A model generated the notes under the pieces. That model was given only the letters and a program-made list of their open reading frames with translations. It searched no databases and was not told where the DNA came from. A program made the translations under genes and the position numbers. Of a DNA stretch of 17,080 bases, positions 7,642-14,265 are shown one piece after another. This DNA is from Bacillota bacterium. Lineage in GTDB: Bacteria; Bacillota; Clostridia; Peptostreptococcales; Anaerovoracaceae. The stretch is from the NCBI GenBank assembly GCA_016284485.1, contig JAEEOX010000081.1, positions 1-17,080 of the forward strand. The letters are read 5' to 3'. The stretch's first letter is position 1. Every line of letters begins with the position of its first letter.

Positions 7642-8836
7642 TGTCGTCCTCCTCCACTGTCGCAAGGACTTCGTCGATGGTCATGTTTTCGCGCCTGGCG
7701 ATCTCAGCGATATCCTCGTACTCATATTTCTCGCGTTTTACGCCGTATCCTCTGGAGATCTTCTTCCGGACCTCTCCAAGCCTGGTGGATACCGTCCTGA
7801 TCTCTCTCTTCAGCACGAACCTCTTCAGGTCGTTCTCCCTGATCCCTATGGTGGTAGTGTATCTGAAAAGCGCCTGGACGATCTCGTCCTTCTTTTCCTC
7901 CATCACCAGGACCGTCAGCATGGTGGCCGGTCTCTGTTTCTTCATGTACACCGGCACCGCGAACACGTCCACTGCGCCAAGTTCCAGAAGCTTGCCCCAG
8001 ACGAAACCTATCTTCTCCGGGCTCATGTCATCCAGGTTCACCGAAAGTTCCACCACGGAGCTCTCCTTTTCCTCGGTCTCTCCCAGGAAGCTCCTGACCG
8101 CGTTGAGCCTGGCGAATTTTTTGCCGCCAAGGCCGTATCCCACGGACTGGGTCTTCATCACCGGCATGCTTCCGAACTCATCCGCAAAAAACTTGATTAT
8201 GGCAGCCCCTGTCGGAGTCAGGAGCTCGCCCTCCACTTCATCGTTATATGAGGGCATGCCCTTGAGGATCTCCGCCGTGGCAGGCGCCGGCACAGGCAGT
8301 ACGCCGTGGGCGCACCTGACGGTTCCCTTCCCCGTGTTCAGAGGAGATGCCATCACAAGTTCGGGATCCAGTTCATTCATGAGAGTGCAGGCAGCCATGA
8401 CGTCCGCCACGGCGTCCATGGTCCCCACCTCATGGAAGTGCACCTCTCCGGGCTCCCGGCCATGGACCTTGCCTTCTGCCTCGGCGATGATCCTGTATAT
8501 GCCGCAGGCGTTCTTCCTGACCTTCTCAGGTGCATTGAGGGACATGATCAGTTCCTCGATGTCTTTTAGGGACCTGTGCACATGGTAATGCTCGTGGTCA
8601 TGCTCATGCTCGTGATCCGGATGATGTCCTTCCTCTTCACCGTTCACTGTGACCCTCATGCGGGACGCCTTTATCCCGTGGCTCTCAGCGGATTCAAGAT
8701 GGTATTCCACTCCGGGTATTCCCAGAGAGTTGAGCTTTCCGACCATCTCATCCCTGTCCTCGAAGTGCTCGAGAAGAGACGCTGTTATCATATCTCCTGC
8801 CGCCCCCATGGAGCAGTCAAAATACAGAGTTTTCAT
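7631..8836 (-). CDS. larC: Nickel-pincer cofactor biosynthesis protein LarC (nickel insertion)
   Basis: LarC is the CTP-dependent cyclometallase that inserts nickel into the dithio-pyridinium mononucleotide made by LarB and LarE, completing the NPN cofactor of lactate racemase-type enzymes. The 401-residue protein begins with the signature YFDCSMGAAGDM (5-16). It contains a histidine cluster (71-87, alternating His with Asp/Glu) suited to nickel handling, then the HFHEVGTMDAVADV region and the C-terminal domain. In Lactiplantibacillus plantarum larC is split and joined by ribosomal frameshifting; here the two halves are one continuous frame. The ATG shares one base with the larB stop (TAATG) and lies behind AAGGA. 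The C-terminal end overlaps the GNAT gene. No larA is in the window, so the enzyme using the cofactor must lie elsewhere. Very secure. Confidence 0.95.
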   Translation of the reverse strand: MKTLYFDCSMGAAGDMITASLLEHFEDRDEMVGKLNSLGIPGVEYHLESAESHGIKASRMRVTVNGEEEGHHPDHEHEHDHEHYHVHRSLKDIEELIMSLNAPEKVRKNACGIYRIIAEAEGKVHGREPGEVHFHEVGTMDAVADVMAACTLMNELDPELVMASPLNTGKGTVRCAHGVLPVPAPATAEILKGMPSYNDEVEGELLTPTGAAIIKFFADEFGSMPVMKTQSVGYGLGGKKFARLNAVRSFLGETEEKESSVVELSVNLDDMSPEKIGFVWGKLLELGAVDVFAVPVYMKKQRPATMLTVLVMEEKKDEIVQALFRYTTTIGIRENDLKRFVLKREIRTVSTRLGEVRKKISRGYGVKREKYEYEDIAEIARRENMTIDEVLATVEEDDSEN

Positions 8837-9597
8837 TACTCAAGTTCCTTCCTCTTCATGTGATTGATCAGGGACGCATCGTAGCCCGCGCCGAATCCGT
8901 TGTCGATGTTTACCACGGACACTCCGCTGGCGCAGGAATTCATCATCGAAAGCAGCGCTGCCAGCCCTTCGAAGGAGGCGCCGTAGCCTACGCTGGTGGG
9001 CACTGCGATCACAGGTCTGTCAGTGAGTCCTCCCACCACACTGGGGAGAGCCCCCTCCATTCCCGCTATGCATACTATGACAGACGCTTTCATTATTCTG
9101 TCCAGATTTCCGAAGACCCTGTGGACACCGGATACTCCGCAGTCGTAGAGCCTATCCACCCTGTTTCCGAAGACTTCCAGAGTCACCGCAGCCTCCTCGG
9201 CCACCGGTATGTCGCTGGTCCCCGCGGTGATCACAAGGACGGTGCCAAGCCCGTCAGGCTCGGGCATTTCCCCGATCACCCCTATGGACGCCTGCTCAAA
9301 ATACCTGAATCCCTCAATATCTGCCAGTTCCGCTGCCTTTTCGGAGCTCAGCCTGGTGATCAGTACTCTCCTCTGACCGTTGCCCACCAGAGTTTCCGCG
9401 ATCCTTCTTATCTGTTCAGCAGTCTTGCCCGCGCCGTAGATCACCTCAGCGGCACCCTGCCTCATGGCCCTGTGGGTATCCACCTTGGCGAAGTCCAGAT
9501 CCACGAAGGGAGCTTTTTTGAGCAGGAGTTCGGCCTCCTCGTCGGAGATGCTGCCGTTTTTAATTTTCTGAATGATATCGTTGGTGTAGTTATTCAT
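8836..9597 (-). CDS. larB: Nickel-pincer cofactor biosynthesis protein LarB
   Basis: LarB carboxylates nicotinic acid adenine dinucleotide at C5 and hydrolyses it, giving the dicarboxylate mononucleotide that LarE then thiolates. The 253-residue product has the family length. The N-terminal part includes DFAKVDTHRAMRQGAAEVIY (35-54), and the PurE-like carboxylase domain spans about 115-245. Key elements are the TAGTSDIPVAEEA segment, GMEGALPSVVGG, TSVGYGASFEG, and Cys222 in NSCASGVSVVNIDNGFGAG, which matches the position of the catalytic cysteine known in the L. plantarum enzyme. The start overlaps the end of larE by eight bases and has only a weak ribosome binding site, so translation probably depends on ribosomes finishing larE. 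Very secure. Confidence 0.95.
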   Translation of the reverse strand: MNNYTNDIIQKIKNGSISDEEAELLLKKAPFVDLDFAKVDTHRAMRQGAAEVIYGAGKTAEQIRRIAETLVGNGQRRVLITRLSSEKAAELADIEGFRYFEQASIGVIGEMPEPDGLGTVLVITAGTSDIPVAEEAAVTLEVFGNRVDRLYDCGVSGVHRVFGNLDRIMKASVIVCIAGMEGALPSVVGGLTDRPVIAVPTSVGYGASFEGLAALLSMMNSCASGVSVVNIDNGFGAGYDASLINHMKRKELE

Positions 9598-10162
9598 ATC
9601 TTATTTTCTCGAGTTTTTCCACGCTGAGTCTCTCACCGAAGGGAAGTTTCACAGCGGGACAGACCACCTTCGGCTTGAGCCACTTCCTCAGGCCTTCCTC
9701 TTCAGCATTCCTGAGAACATCTTCCTTGGTCAGTCCGCACTCTCTGAGAGGCGACCTTATGCCCTGTTCTCTGAGGGCCCTCATGCCGGGTCTCCTCTCC
9801 TCCCTGTCGGAGGCGTTGGAGCCGTCCATTATCACCTGGATGCCGTCGCGTGCAGCCTCCGCCTTCATTAGCATGAACATGTTTGTCTTGCACTGGTAGC
9901 ATCTGTCCGGGGGGTTGTCTATAACAGTACCCACGCTGAGCACATCGGTCTCGATGACCCTGAGCTCCGCTCCTTCTGATGCTGCGAATTCCTGTGCAGT
10001 CTTAAGCTCCGCCTCAGACTGAAACTGTGACTTTATAAAATACGCGGTCACCTCCGCGCCGTATTTCCCTGCCATGTGCAGGAGATAGCAGGAGTCCGTG
10101 CCTCCTGAGAATGCCATGGCCACACGGGTGTTTTGCTCAAAAAACTCCTTGAGACAACTCAT
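9590..10162 (-). CDS. larE: Short LarE-type sulfur transferase lacking the C-terminal domain
   Basis: LarE activates the LarB product with ATP and adds sulfur, in some species sacrificing a cysteine sulfur and in others using an Fe-S cluster. The 190-residue protein has the PP-loop SGGTDS (19-24), NPPDRCYQCK (83-92) with C88 and C91, the DGSNASD and RRPGMRALREQGIRSPL segments, and VVCPAVKLPFG (166-176) with C168. Three cysteines in this pattern fit the cluster-binding, catalytic type of LarE. Two things are odd. It stops right after the ATPase domain, about 70-80 residues short of typical 250-280-residue members. The usual SR before IPYG is VK. The ATG at 10162 is preceded by a GGGAG-type site and follows the aroQ stop by one base; a TTG at 10198 is less likely. 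Context (larB, larC next) supports LarE over other PP-loop enzymes. Confidence 0.88.
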   Translation of the reverse strand: MSCLKEFFEQNTRVAMAFSGGTDSCYLLHMAGKYGAEVTAYFIKSQFQSEAELKTAQEFAASEGAELRVIETDVLSVGTVIDNPPDRCYQCKTNMFMLMKAEAARDGIQVIMDGSNASDREERRPGMRALREQGIRSPLRECGLTKEDVLRNAEEEGLRKWLKPKVVCPAVKLPFGERLSVEKLEKIRYE

Positions 10163-10163
10163 T

Positions 10164-10592
10164 TTACTCCCTTCCGGTAAGTGCGTCCATTGCCTCAAGA
10201 TATCCCTCCGGACCTTTACCTGCTATAGTCTTAAATGCGTAATATGAGATGAAGGACAACTTTCTGAAATCTTCCCTTTTGGAAGGATCTGAGATGTGGA
10301 CCTCCACAGTGGGGAGCCCCACCGCCTTCAGCGCGTCCAGAATGGCGATGCTGGTATGGGTGTAGGCGCCGCCGTTTATGATGATCCCGTCCTCAGTCCC
10401 GTATGCCTGCTGGATCCTGTCCACCAGGTCTCCTTCGTGATTGGACTGGAAGAAGGTCAGCTCCGCCCCGCTGAGCAGAGCGTGCTCTCTCATCATATCC
10501 TCTATGTCAGCCAGGGTGGTGCTGCCGTAGATCTCCGGCTCCCTGATCCCAAGCATGTTCAGATTCGGTCCGTTGATAATAAGTATCTTCAT
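10164..10592 (-). CDS. aroQ: Type II 3-dehydroquinate dehydratase
   Basis: AroQ dehydrates 3-dehydroquinate to 3-dehydroshikimate, the third step of the shikimate pathway, as a dodecameric cytosolic enzyme. The 142-residue protein has the type II hallmarks: INGPNLNMLGIRE (6-18) with Arg17, catalytic Tyr22, FQSNHEG (48-54), NGGAYTHTS (73-81), and His99 in EVHISD. Two family positions differ from the commonest form: NPGAYTHTS reads NGGAYTHTS, and the Asn usual after HLS/HIS is Asp. Both are mild and I still expect activity. The ATG overlaps the aroA stop by four bases (ATGA) and lies behind GGAG. The gene joins the aro part of the operon to larE. Confidence 0.95.
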   Translation of the reverse strand: MKILIINGPNLNMLGIREPEIYGSTTLADIEDMMREHALLSGAELTFFQSNHEGDLVDRIQQAYGTEDGIIINGGAYTHTSIAILDALKAVGLPTVEVHISDPSKREDFRKLSFISYYAFKTIAGKGPEGYLEAMDALTGRE

Positions 10593-11815
10593 TTAGTAAA
10601 CTCCAATTTACCGCCCAATTGAGCGTAGTCCCCGAAAAATTCCGGGTAGGACTTGGCCACCGCCTCGGCCTCCGTCAGTTTCACCTGACGTTCCGTTACC
10701 GTACGAAGACAGGCAGCCATCATTGCTATCCTGTGGTCGCCGAAGGATGACACCGTGCCGCCCTTCAGGCGCTGCCTGGGGATGACCAGCATATTGTCAG
10801 AGCCCTCGGTTCTACCCCCAAGTTCCGCCAGAACATGGGATATTGCCTTGGGTCTGTCGCTCTCCTTAAGGCGCAGGCGGCTGATTCCCCTCAAGACAGT
10901 TATACCCTCCGCCCTGATGGCCGCCGGAACAATGGCTGGCACCAGATCGGGGGTCTGTGACATATCGGTTATTACCCCTTTGAGGTTTCCTGCGGATACG
11001 GTGACGCTGTCGTCCCTGACAGCGACTTCGGCCCCCATGTGACCCAGGATATCAAGCACAGCCTTGTCACCCTGGAGGGTATTCGGATTCAGGCCTTTGA
11101 CCATCACCTTCCTGCCGGTGTCCATTGAGGCTCCGGCAAAAAACCAGAAGGCTGCAGCAGACCAATCTCCCTCGGGAGTAATACCGTCCGGGATCGAATA
11201 CTTCCGGCTGCCCCTTACGAAGTATCCGCCATCCGTCTCTTCTATATCTATTCCGCTTTTCTGAAGCACGTCCAGAGTCAGCCGTACGTAGGGTTCAGAT
11301 TCAAGAGGACCGTCTATCTCTATCCTGCTGTCCCCGTCAAGGAGAGGCAGCGCGAACAAAAGCCCCGTAACAAATTGAGATGATACGTTTCCGGGAAGCC
11401 GATACGTCCCGGGCGCAAGGCCTCCTGATATCCTGTAAAGCCCTGTCTCGGACTGTCCGATACGCACTCCATGTTCCTGCAAAACATCCGTGAAGACCTT
11501 TGAAGTGCGTCCCTTAAGGCTTCCTTCTGTCACGATATCCATCGATACGCCCAGCGCACCCATTAGCGGAAGAAGCATCCTGAAGCTCAGAGCGCTCTCA
11601 CGGCATGAGACCTGATCAACCGGTCTTCCTTCCATGACCGCCCTGACCGCTTCCGCGCATTTCAGCCCTGCCTGTACATCAAATGACTCTCCCTTTATCG
11701 TATCCGGCGTCTTCCCCGAAAGAGCGTACGAAAAAGCAAGCCTTACAGCATGGGATTTGGATTCAGGCGCAGTGATTTCTCCGCCACGGATTGGGGTCAC
11801 CAGTGTGACGTTCAT
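10589..11815 (-). CDS. aroA: 3-phosphoshikimate 1-carboxyvinyltransferase (EPSP synthase)
   Basis: AroA transfers the enolpyruvyl group of phosphoenolpyruvate to shikimate-3-phosphate. The 408-residue protein contains PESKSHAVR (17-25; Lys20, Ser21, Arg25 for substrate binding), NVSSQ (143-147), EGDWSAAAF, LQGDKAVLDIL, the catalytic Asp290 in TPDLVPA, and Glu318 in RLKESDR. The phosphoenolpyruvate loop reads ESALSFR (73-79); Ala75 stands where E. coli has Gly96, a position known to affect glyphosate sensitivity. The ATG overlaps the aroF stop by one base (TAATG) with AGAGG seven bases upstream, and the 3' end overlaps aroQ by four bases. aroB, aroE, aroK and aroC are not in the window and must lie elsewhere. 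Confidence 0.95.
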   Translation of the reverse strand: MNVTLVTPIRGGEITAPESKSHAVRLAFSYALSGKTPDTIKGESFDVQAGLKCAEAVRAVMEGRPVDQVSCRESALSFRMLLPLMGALGVSMDIVTEGSLKGRTSKVFTDVLQEHGVRIGQSETGLYRISGGLAPGTYRLPGNVSSQFVTGLLFALPLLDGDSRIEIDGPLESEPYVRLTLDVLQKSGIDIEETDGGYFVRGSRKYSIPDGITPEGDWSAAAFWFFAGASMDTGRKVMVKGLNPNTLQGDKAVLDILGHMGAEVAVRDDSVTVSAGNLKGVITDMSQTPDLVPAIVPAAIRAEGITVLRGISRLRLKESDRPKAISHVLAELGGRTEGSDNMLVIPRQRLKGGTVSSFGDHRIAMMAACLRTVTERQVKLTEAEAVAKSYPEFFGDYAQLGGKLEFTK

Positions 11816-12657
11816 TACTCTTCCTCTTTCAATGCTGTGCGAAGAGCTTTTGCTCTCCTGACCAGCTTCCTGAAGGCTTCCGGGTCGATGGCCTGCCTTC
11901 CGTCGGTCACCGCATGAGCGGGATCGTCGTGTACCTCGACCATGATGCCGTCGGCACCTGCAGCCACCGCAGCGAGAGCCATGGGCTCCACGAATTCAGA
12001 TCTCCCCGTGGCATGGCTCGGGTCCACGATCACGGGAAGGTGGGTAAGTTTTTTGAGCACAGGAACAGCGCTCAGATCCAGAGTGTTCCTGGTATATGTC
12101 TCGAAGGTCCTGATGCCTCTCTCACAGAGGATCACGTTGGGATTTCCCTCGTTCATGACGTAGTCAGCTGCGAAGATCAGCTCACGCAGGGTGTTGGAAA
12201 AGCCTCGCTTGATAAGCACCGGCTTGCCCAGTCTTCCCACCTCCCTGAGAAGTTCGAAGTTCTGCATGTTCCTGGCGCCCACCTGGATGATGTCCACATC
12301 TCCGAAAAGTCCGATCTGGCTGACGCCGGTGATCTCGCTTATTACGGGCATATCAAAAGCTTTCCCCGCTTCCTCCAGGAAGCGAAGGCCTTCCTCTCCC
12401 AGTCCCTGGAAGTTGTATGGCGAGGTCCTGGGCTTGAACGCGCCGCCTCTTAAGATGCAGGCTCCCGTGTCCTTTATCTCACCGGCCACCTTCAGTATGT
12501 GCTCCCGGGATTCCACCGAGCATGGCCCTGCGATCACGGTCAGTTCCCCGCCTCCGATCTTAATGTCTCTGACTTCTATGACCGTGTCCTCAGGGTGGGA
12601 ATGCCTTCCGGCTGCTCCGAATGTATCTTTTGTAAGTCCTTCGTTAAACTCAGGCAT
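11815..12657 (-). CDS. aroF: 3-deoxy-7-phosphoheptulonate (DAHP) synthase, type I-beta core without regulatory domain
   Basis: This enzyme condenses phosphoenolpyruvate with erythrose 4-phosphate at the entry to aromatic amino acid synthesis. The 280-residue protein is a type I-beta (KDO8P-synthase-like) TIM barrel: IAGPCSVES (42-50, metal ligand Cys46), LRGGAFKPRTSPYNFQG (69-85), KRGFSNTLRE (150-159), VDPSHATGRS (211-220, His215), Glu241 and Asp252 in TDGRQAI. The barrel is preceded by only about 25 residues, so the ferredoxin-like N-terminal domain that mediates feedback inhibition in Thermotoga-type enzymes is absent, and no chorismate mutase domain is fused. Direct allosteric control by this protein is therefore not expected. 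It is the first gene of the aro-lar unit, with AAGGAG five bases before the ATG. Confidence 0.95.
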   Translation of the reverse strand: MPEFNEGLTKDTFGAAGRHSHPEDTVIEVRDIKIGGGELTVIAGPCSVESREHILKVAGEIKDTGACILRGGAFKPRTSPYNFQGLGEEGLRFLEEAGKAFDMPVISEITGVSQIGLFGDVDIIQVGARNMQNFELLREVGRLGKPVLIKRGFSNTLRELIFAADYVMNEGNPNVILCERGIRTFETYTRNTLDLSAVPVLKKLTHLPVIVDPSHATGRSEFVEPMALAAVAAGADGIMVEVHDDPAHAVTDGRQAIDPEAFRKLVRRAKALRTALKEEE

Positions 12658-12699
12658 GTCTTCTCCTTGTTTCAGCGCAAAACAACCTATACCAAATGT

Positions 12700-12708
12700 A
12701 TTATAACA
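12700..12708 (-). promoter_or_regulatory. Extended -10 promoter of the aro-lar operon
   Basis: TGT directly precedes a consensus TATAAT (12700-12705) on the minus strand, while no good -35 box is found at 16-18 bases. Transcription would start about 35 bases before the aroF start codon, leaving no room for a riboswitch or attenuator leader. Confidence 0.6.
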
Positions 12709-12741
12709 GATAAAGACTGCAAGGTGTTAGTCATTTTGGGC

Positions 12742-12772
12742 AAAGAAAAAGCCCGCAGCTTGTGCTGCGGGC
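12742..12772 (-). terminator. Intrinsic terminator of rplS
   Basis: A GC-rich 9-bp stem (12764-12772 with 12751-12759) around a four-base loop is followed on the minus strand by TTTTTCTTT. It lies 10 bases after the rplS stop and separates rplS from the aro-lar unit. Confidence 0.93.
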
Positions 12773-12782
12773 CGGAAATGAC

Positions 12783-13130
12783 TTAAAGTGTTTCCTTGCT
12801 CTTGATCCTGGCGGACTTACCGGTTCTCTGACGCATGTAGTTGAGCTTAGCTCTTCTAACGTCGCCCTTCCTGATAACTTCTACCTTTTCGATCTTGGGT
12901 GAGTTGATGGGGAAAGTCTTCTCCACTCCAACTCCGTTGGAGATCTTTCTTACTGTGAAAGTCTCTGAAACTCCGCCGTTCTGTCTCTTAAGGACGAATC
13001 CTTCGAAGACCTGGATTCTCTCGCGGTTGCCTTCTTTGATCTTGATATGCACACGTACTGTGTCGCCGATACCAAAGCTCGGGATGTCATTCCTCTCGTA
13101 ATCTTTTGTGATTGATTTAATGAGGTCCAT
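12783..13130 (-). CDS. rplS: 50S ribosomal protein L19 (bL19)
   Basis: bL19 sits at the subunit interface of the large ribosomal subunit. The 115-residue product begins MDLIKSITKDYERNDIPSF and has the family core GDTVRVHIKIKEGNRERIQ, FEGFVLKRQNGG, the FTVRKISNGVGVEKTFP strand and INSPKIEKVEVIRKGDVRRA. I set the start at the ATG at 13130, seven bases after AAGGAGG, because it gives the normal family length and N-terminus; an upstream in-frame start at 13151 lies ahead of the ribosome binding site. The gene is alone between its promoter and terminator. Its usual partners (trmD, rimM, rpsP) are not adjacent upstream, where a xerD-like gene lies instead. Confidence 0.97.
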   Translation of the reverse strand: MDLIKSITKDYERNDIPSFGIGDTVRVHIKIKEGNRERIQVFEGFVLKRQNGGVSETFTVRKISNGVGVEKTFPINSPKIEKVEVIRKGDVRRAKLNYMRQRTGKSARIKSKETL

Positions 13131-13216
13131 TATATTTCCTCCTTCCCTCAAAGACGTTCATGGCCGCGCCTATAACTTTCACGCGTAGGCTTCCAGAGGA
13201 CCGCCCGTAATTCAAC
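13131..13216 (-). promoter_or_regulatory. rplS 5' leader, possible L19 autoregulatory RNA
   Basis: The interval between the predicted transcription start and the rplS ribosome binding site is about 85 bases. It contains GCCTA and TAGGC arms around a 13-base loop (13169-13191), with GC-rich flanks. Leaders upstream of rplS are known as the L19 leader in Bacillota. I cannot confirm a match to that model by eye, so this is a candidate only. Confidence 0.35.
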
Positions 13217-13222
13217 TCGTTT

Positions 13223-13251
13223 AATATACCAAAGAAAAAAGCCTTTTGCAA
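13223..13251 (-). promoter_or_regulatory. Promoter of rplS
   Basis: TTGCAA (13246-13251), a 17-base spacer and TATATT (13223-13228) read on the minus strand and lie just after the end of the xerD-like gene. This is the only evident promoter for rplS. Confidence 0.78.
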
Positions 13252-13269
13252 GTGTTTTTTTCAGGATAT

Positions 13270-14148
13270 TTATGCTCTCGGATGGGTCTTGTCGTAGACA
13301 TCCTTGATGCGGTTTTTAGTGGCCTGCAGATAGGCCTGGATGGCCGCAACATCCTCGTTGCCCATGAGCTCCTGGATGGACTTCACATCCGCTCCGTTCT
13401 GAAGCATATGGACAGCGAAACTGTTCCTGATGACCTGGGGCGTAAGCTTCACGCTGAATTCCCCTTTCTCGCCGTACTCCTTGATGACCTTCCAGAGTCC
13501 CTGTCTGGTCATGGGCTCGCCCAGATAGTTTACGAAGAGACTGGGAACCGACCTGCCCCTTGTGAACTGTGGCTTGGCCTCGTCCAGGTACTTCTGGATG
13601 GCGTTCTTGGCGGGACGGCCGATTGGAACTATCCTGGCCTTCACGTGCTCTCCGGAACACTTGACGAAACCCATGTAGAGATTGCAGTCCCCTTCCTCCA
13701 GATCTATGAGTTCTGAGGCCTTGATGCCGGTGGCATACATGAGCTCCAGTATGGCCCTGTCTCTAATGCCCTTTACGGTGTCATCTGGAAGTGACATAAG
13801 TCTGTCGATCTCCTCTATGGAGAGGAACTCGATCTCTTTCTTCTCGATACGGGGTGATCTGATGTCCGCTGTGGGATCTGTGGTTATCACGCCGTTTCTC
13901 ATCAGGAACTTGTAGAAGGTCTTGATGGACGTAAGCTTCCTGTTCACCGTAGGTTTTGATTTGTCAGTCTTTTTGAGCTCGACAAGATAAGCCACAACGT
14001 GGGGACCCGCTACCTGACTCAGATCATGGACTCCCTTTGAATTCACGAACCGTTCAAAGTGGTCGATGTCGCTTAAGTAGGCGGTCACGGTGTTGTCGCT
14101 CAGCTGCCTTTCTTCTCTCAGATACTTTTCAAAATCTTCGGTAAACAA
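13270..14148 (-). CDS. xerD: XerD-like tyrosine recombinase with an altered active site
   Basis: The 292-residue protein has the full Xer architecture: a SAM-like core-binding domain (about 1-90) and a catalytic domain (about 105-290) ending in VYDKTHPRA like XerD proteins. Compared with E. coli XerD, the six catalytic positions read Lys143 (for Arg148, in ATGIKASEL), Lys170 (Lys172), Gln238 (for His244) and Arg241 (Arg247) in TPQVIRNSF, Asn264 (for His270, in LMGNED) and Tyr273 (Tyr279). Three of six are changed, but Lys, one Arg and the nucleophilic Tyr remain. The frame is intact, so this is not simply a decayed gene. It could be a weak recombinase, a structural partner of an active Xer, or a DNA-binding protein. 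Translation starts at TTG 14148, placed seven bases after AGGAG with no nearby ATG alternative. nudF lies upstream, a neighbourhood seen for xerD in Bacillota. Confidence 0.88.
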   Translation of the reverse strand: MFTEDFEKYLREERQLSDNTVTAYLSDIDHFERFVNSKGVHDLSQVAGPHVVAYLVELKKTDKSKPTVNRKLTSIKTFYKFLMRNGVITTDPTADIRSPRIEKKEIEFLSIEEIDRLMSLPDDTVKGIRDRAILELMYATGIKASELIDLEEGDCNLYMGFVKCSGEHVKARIVPIGRPAKNAIQKYLDEAKPQFTRGRSVPSLFVNYLGEPMTRQGLWKVIKEYGEKGEFSVKLTPQVIRNSFAVHMLQNGADVKSIQELMGNEDVAAIQAYLQATKNRIKDVYDKTHPRA

Positions 14149-14186
14149 CTAATATCTCCTTTTAATTCCTGAAATGGTGCTTTTGA

Positions 14187-14215
14187 ATTATACTCCCCGC
14201 CAATTAAAATATCAA
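14187..14215 (-). promoter_or_regulatory. Consensus-like promoter of the xerD-like gene
   Basis: TTGATA (14210-14215), a 17-base spacer and TATAAT (14187-14192) form a promoter with 5/6 and 6/6 matches. It is followed by a 38-base leader to the TTG start codon. The -35 box lies inside the palindrome at 14211-14230. Confidence 0.82.
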
Positions 14216-14230
14216 CAGAAATCTGTTGAT
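14211..14230. repeat. Palindrome overlapping the xerD-like promoter
   Basis: ATCAACAGA and its exact complement TCTGTTGAT are separated by AA, giving a 20-base perfect inverted repeat. It covers the -35 box of the promoter described above, the place expected for a repressor-binding site. As RNA it would form an eight-pair hairpin and could act as a weak terminator for nudF, though the following sequence is only moderately T-rich. Confidence 0.7.
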
Positions 14231-14265
14231 AATATAAAAATTTATGTAAACGAAAATACGGTGGC

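Noticed and set aside
7631..8836. Programmed frameshift in larC as in L. plantarum
   Set aside because: The whole protein is encoded in one uninterrupted frame including both the N-terminal and C-terminal parts.
9560..9640. Frameshift or read-through restoring a full-length LarE
   Set aside because: Reading past the larE stop gives another stop after nine codons, and the sequence there is already the start of a normal LarB; no C-terminal LarE motif appears in other frames nearby.
13231..13262. Intrinsic terminator after the xerD-like gene
   Set aside because: The A-run and T-run flank a stretch that does not form a stable GC-containing stem; the same bases are better explained as the rplS promoter spacer.
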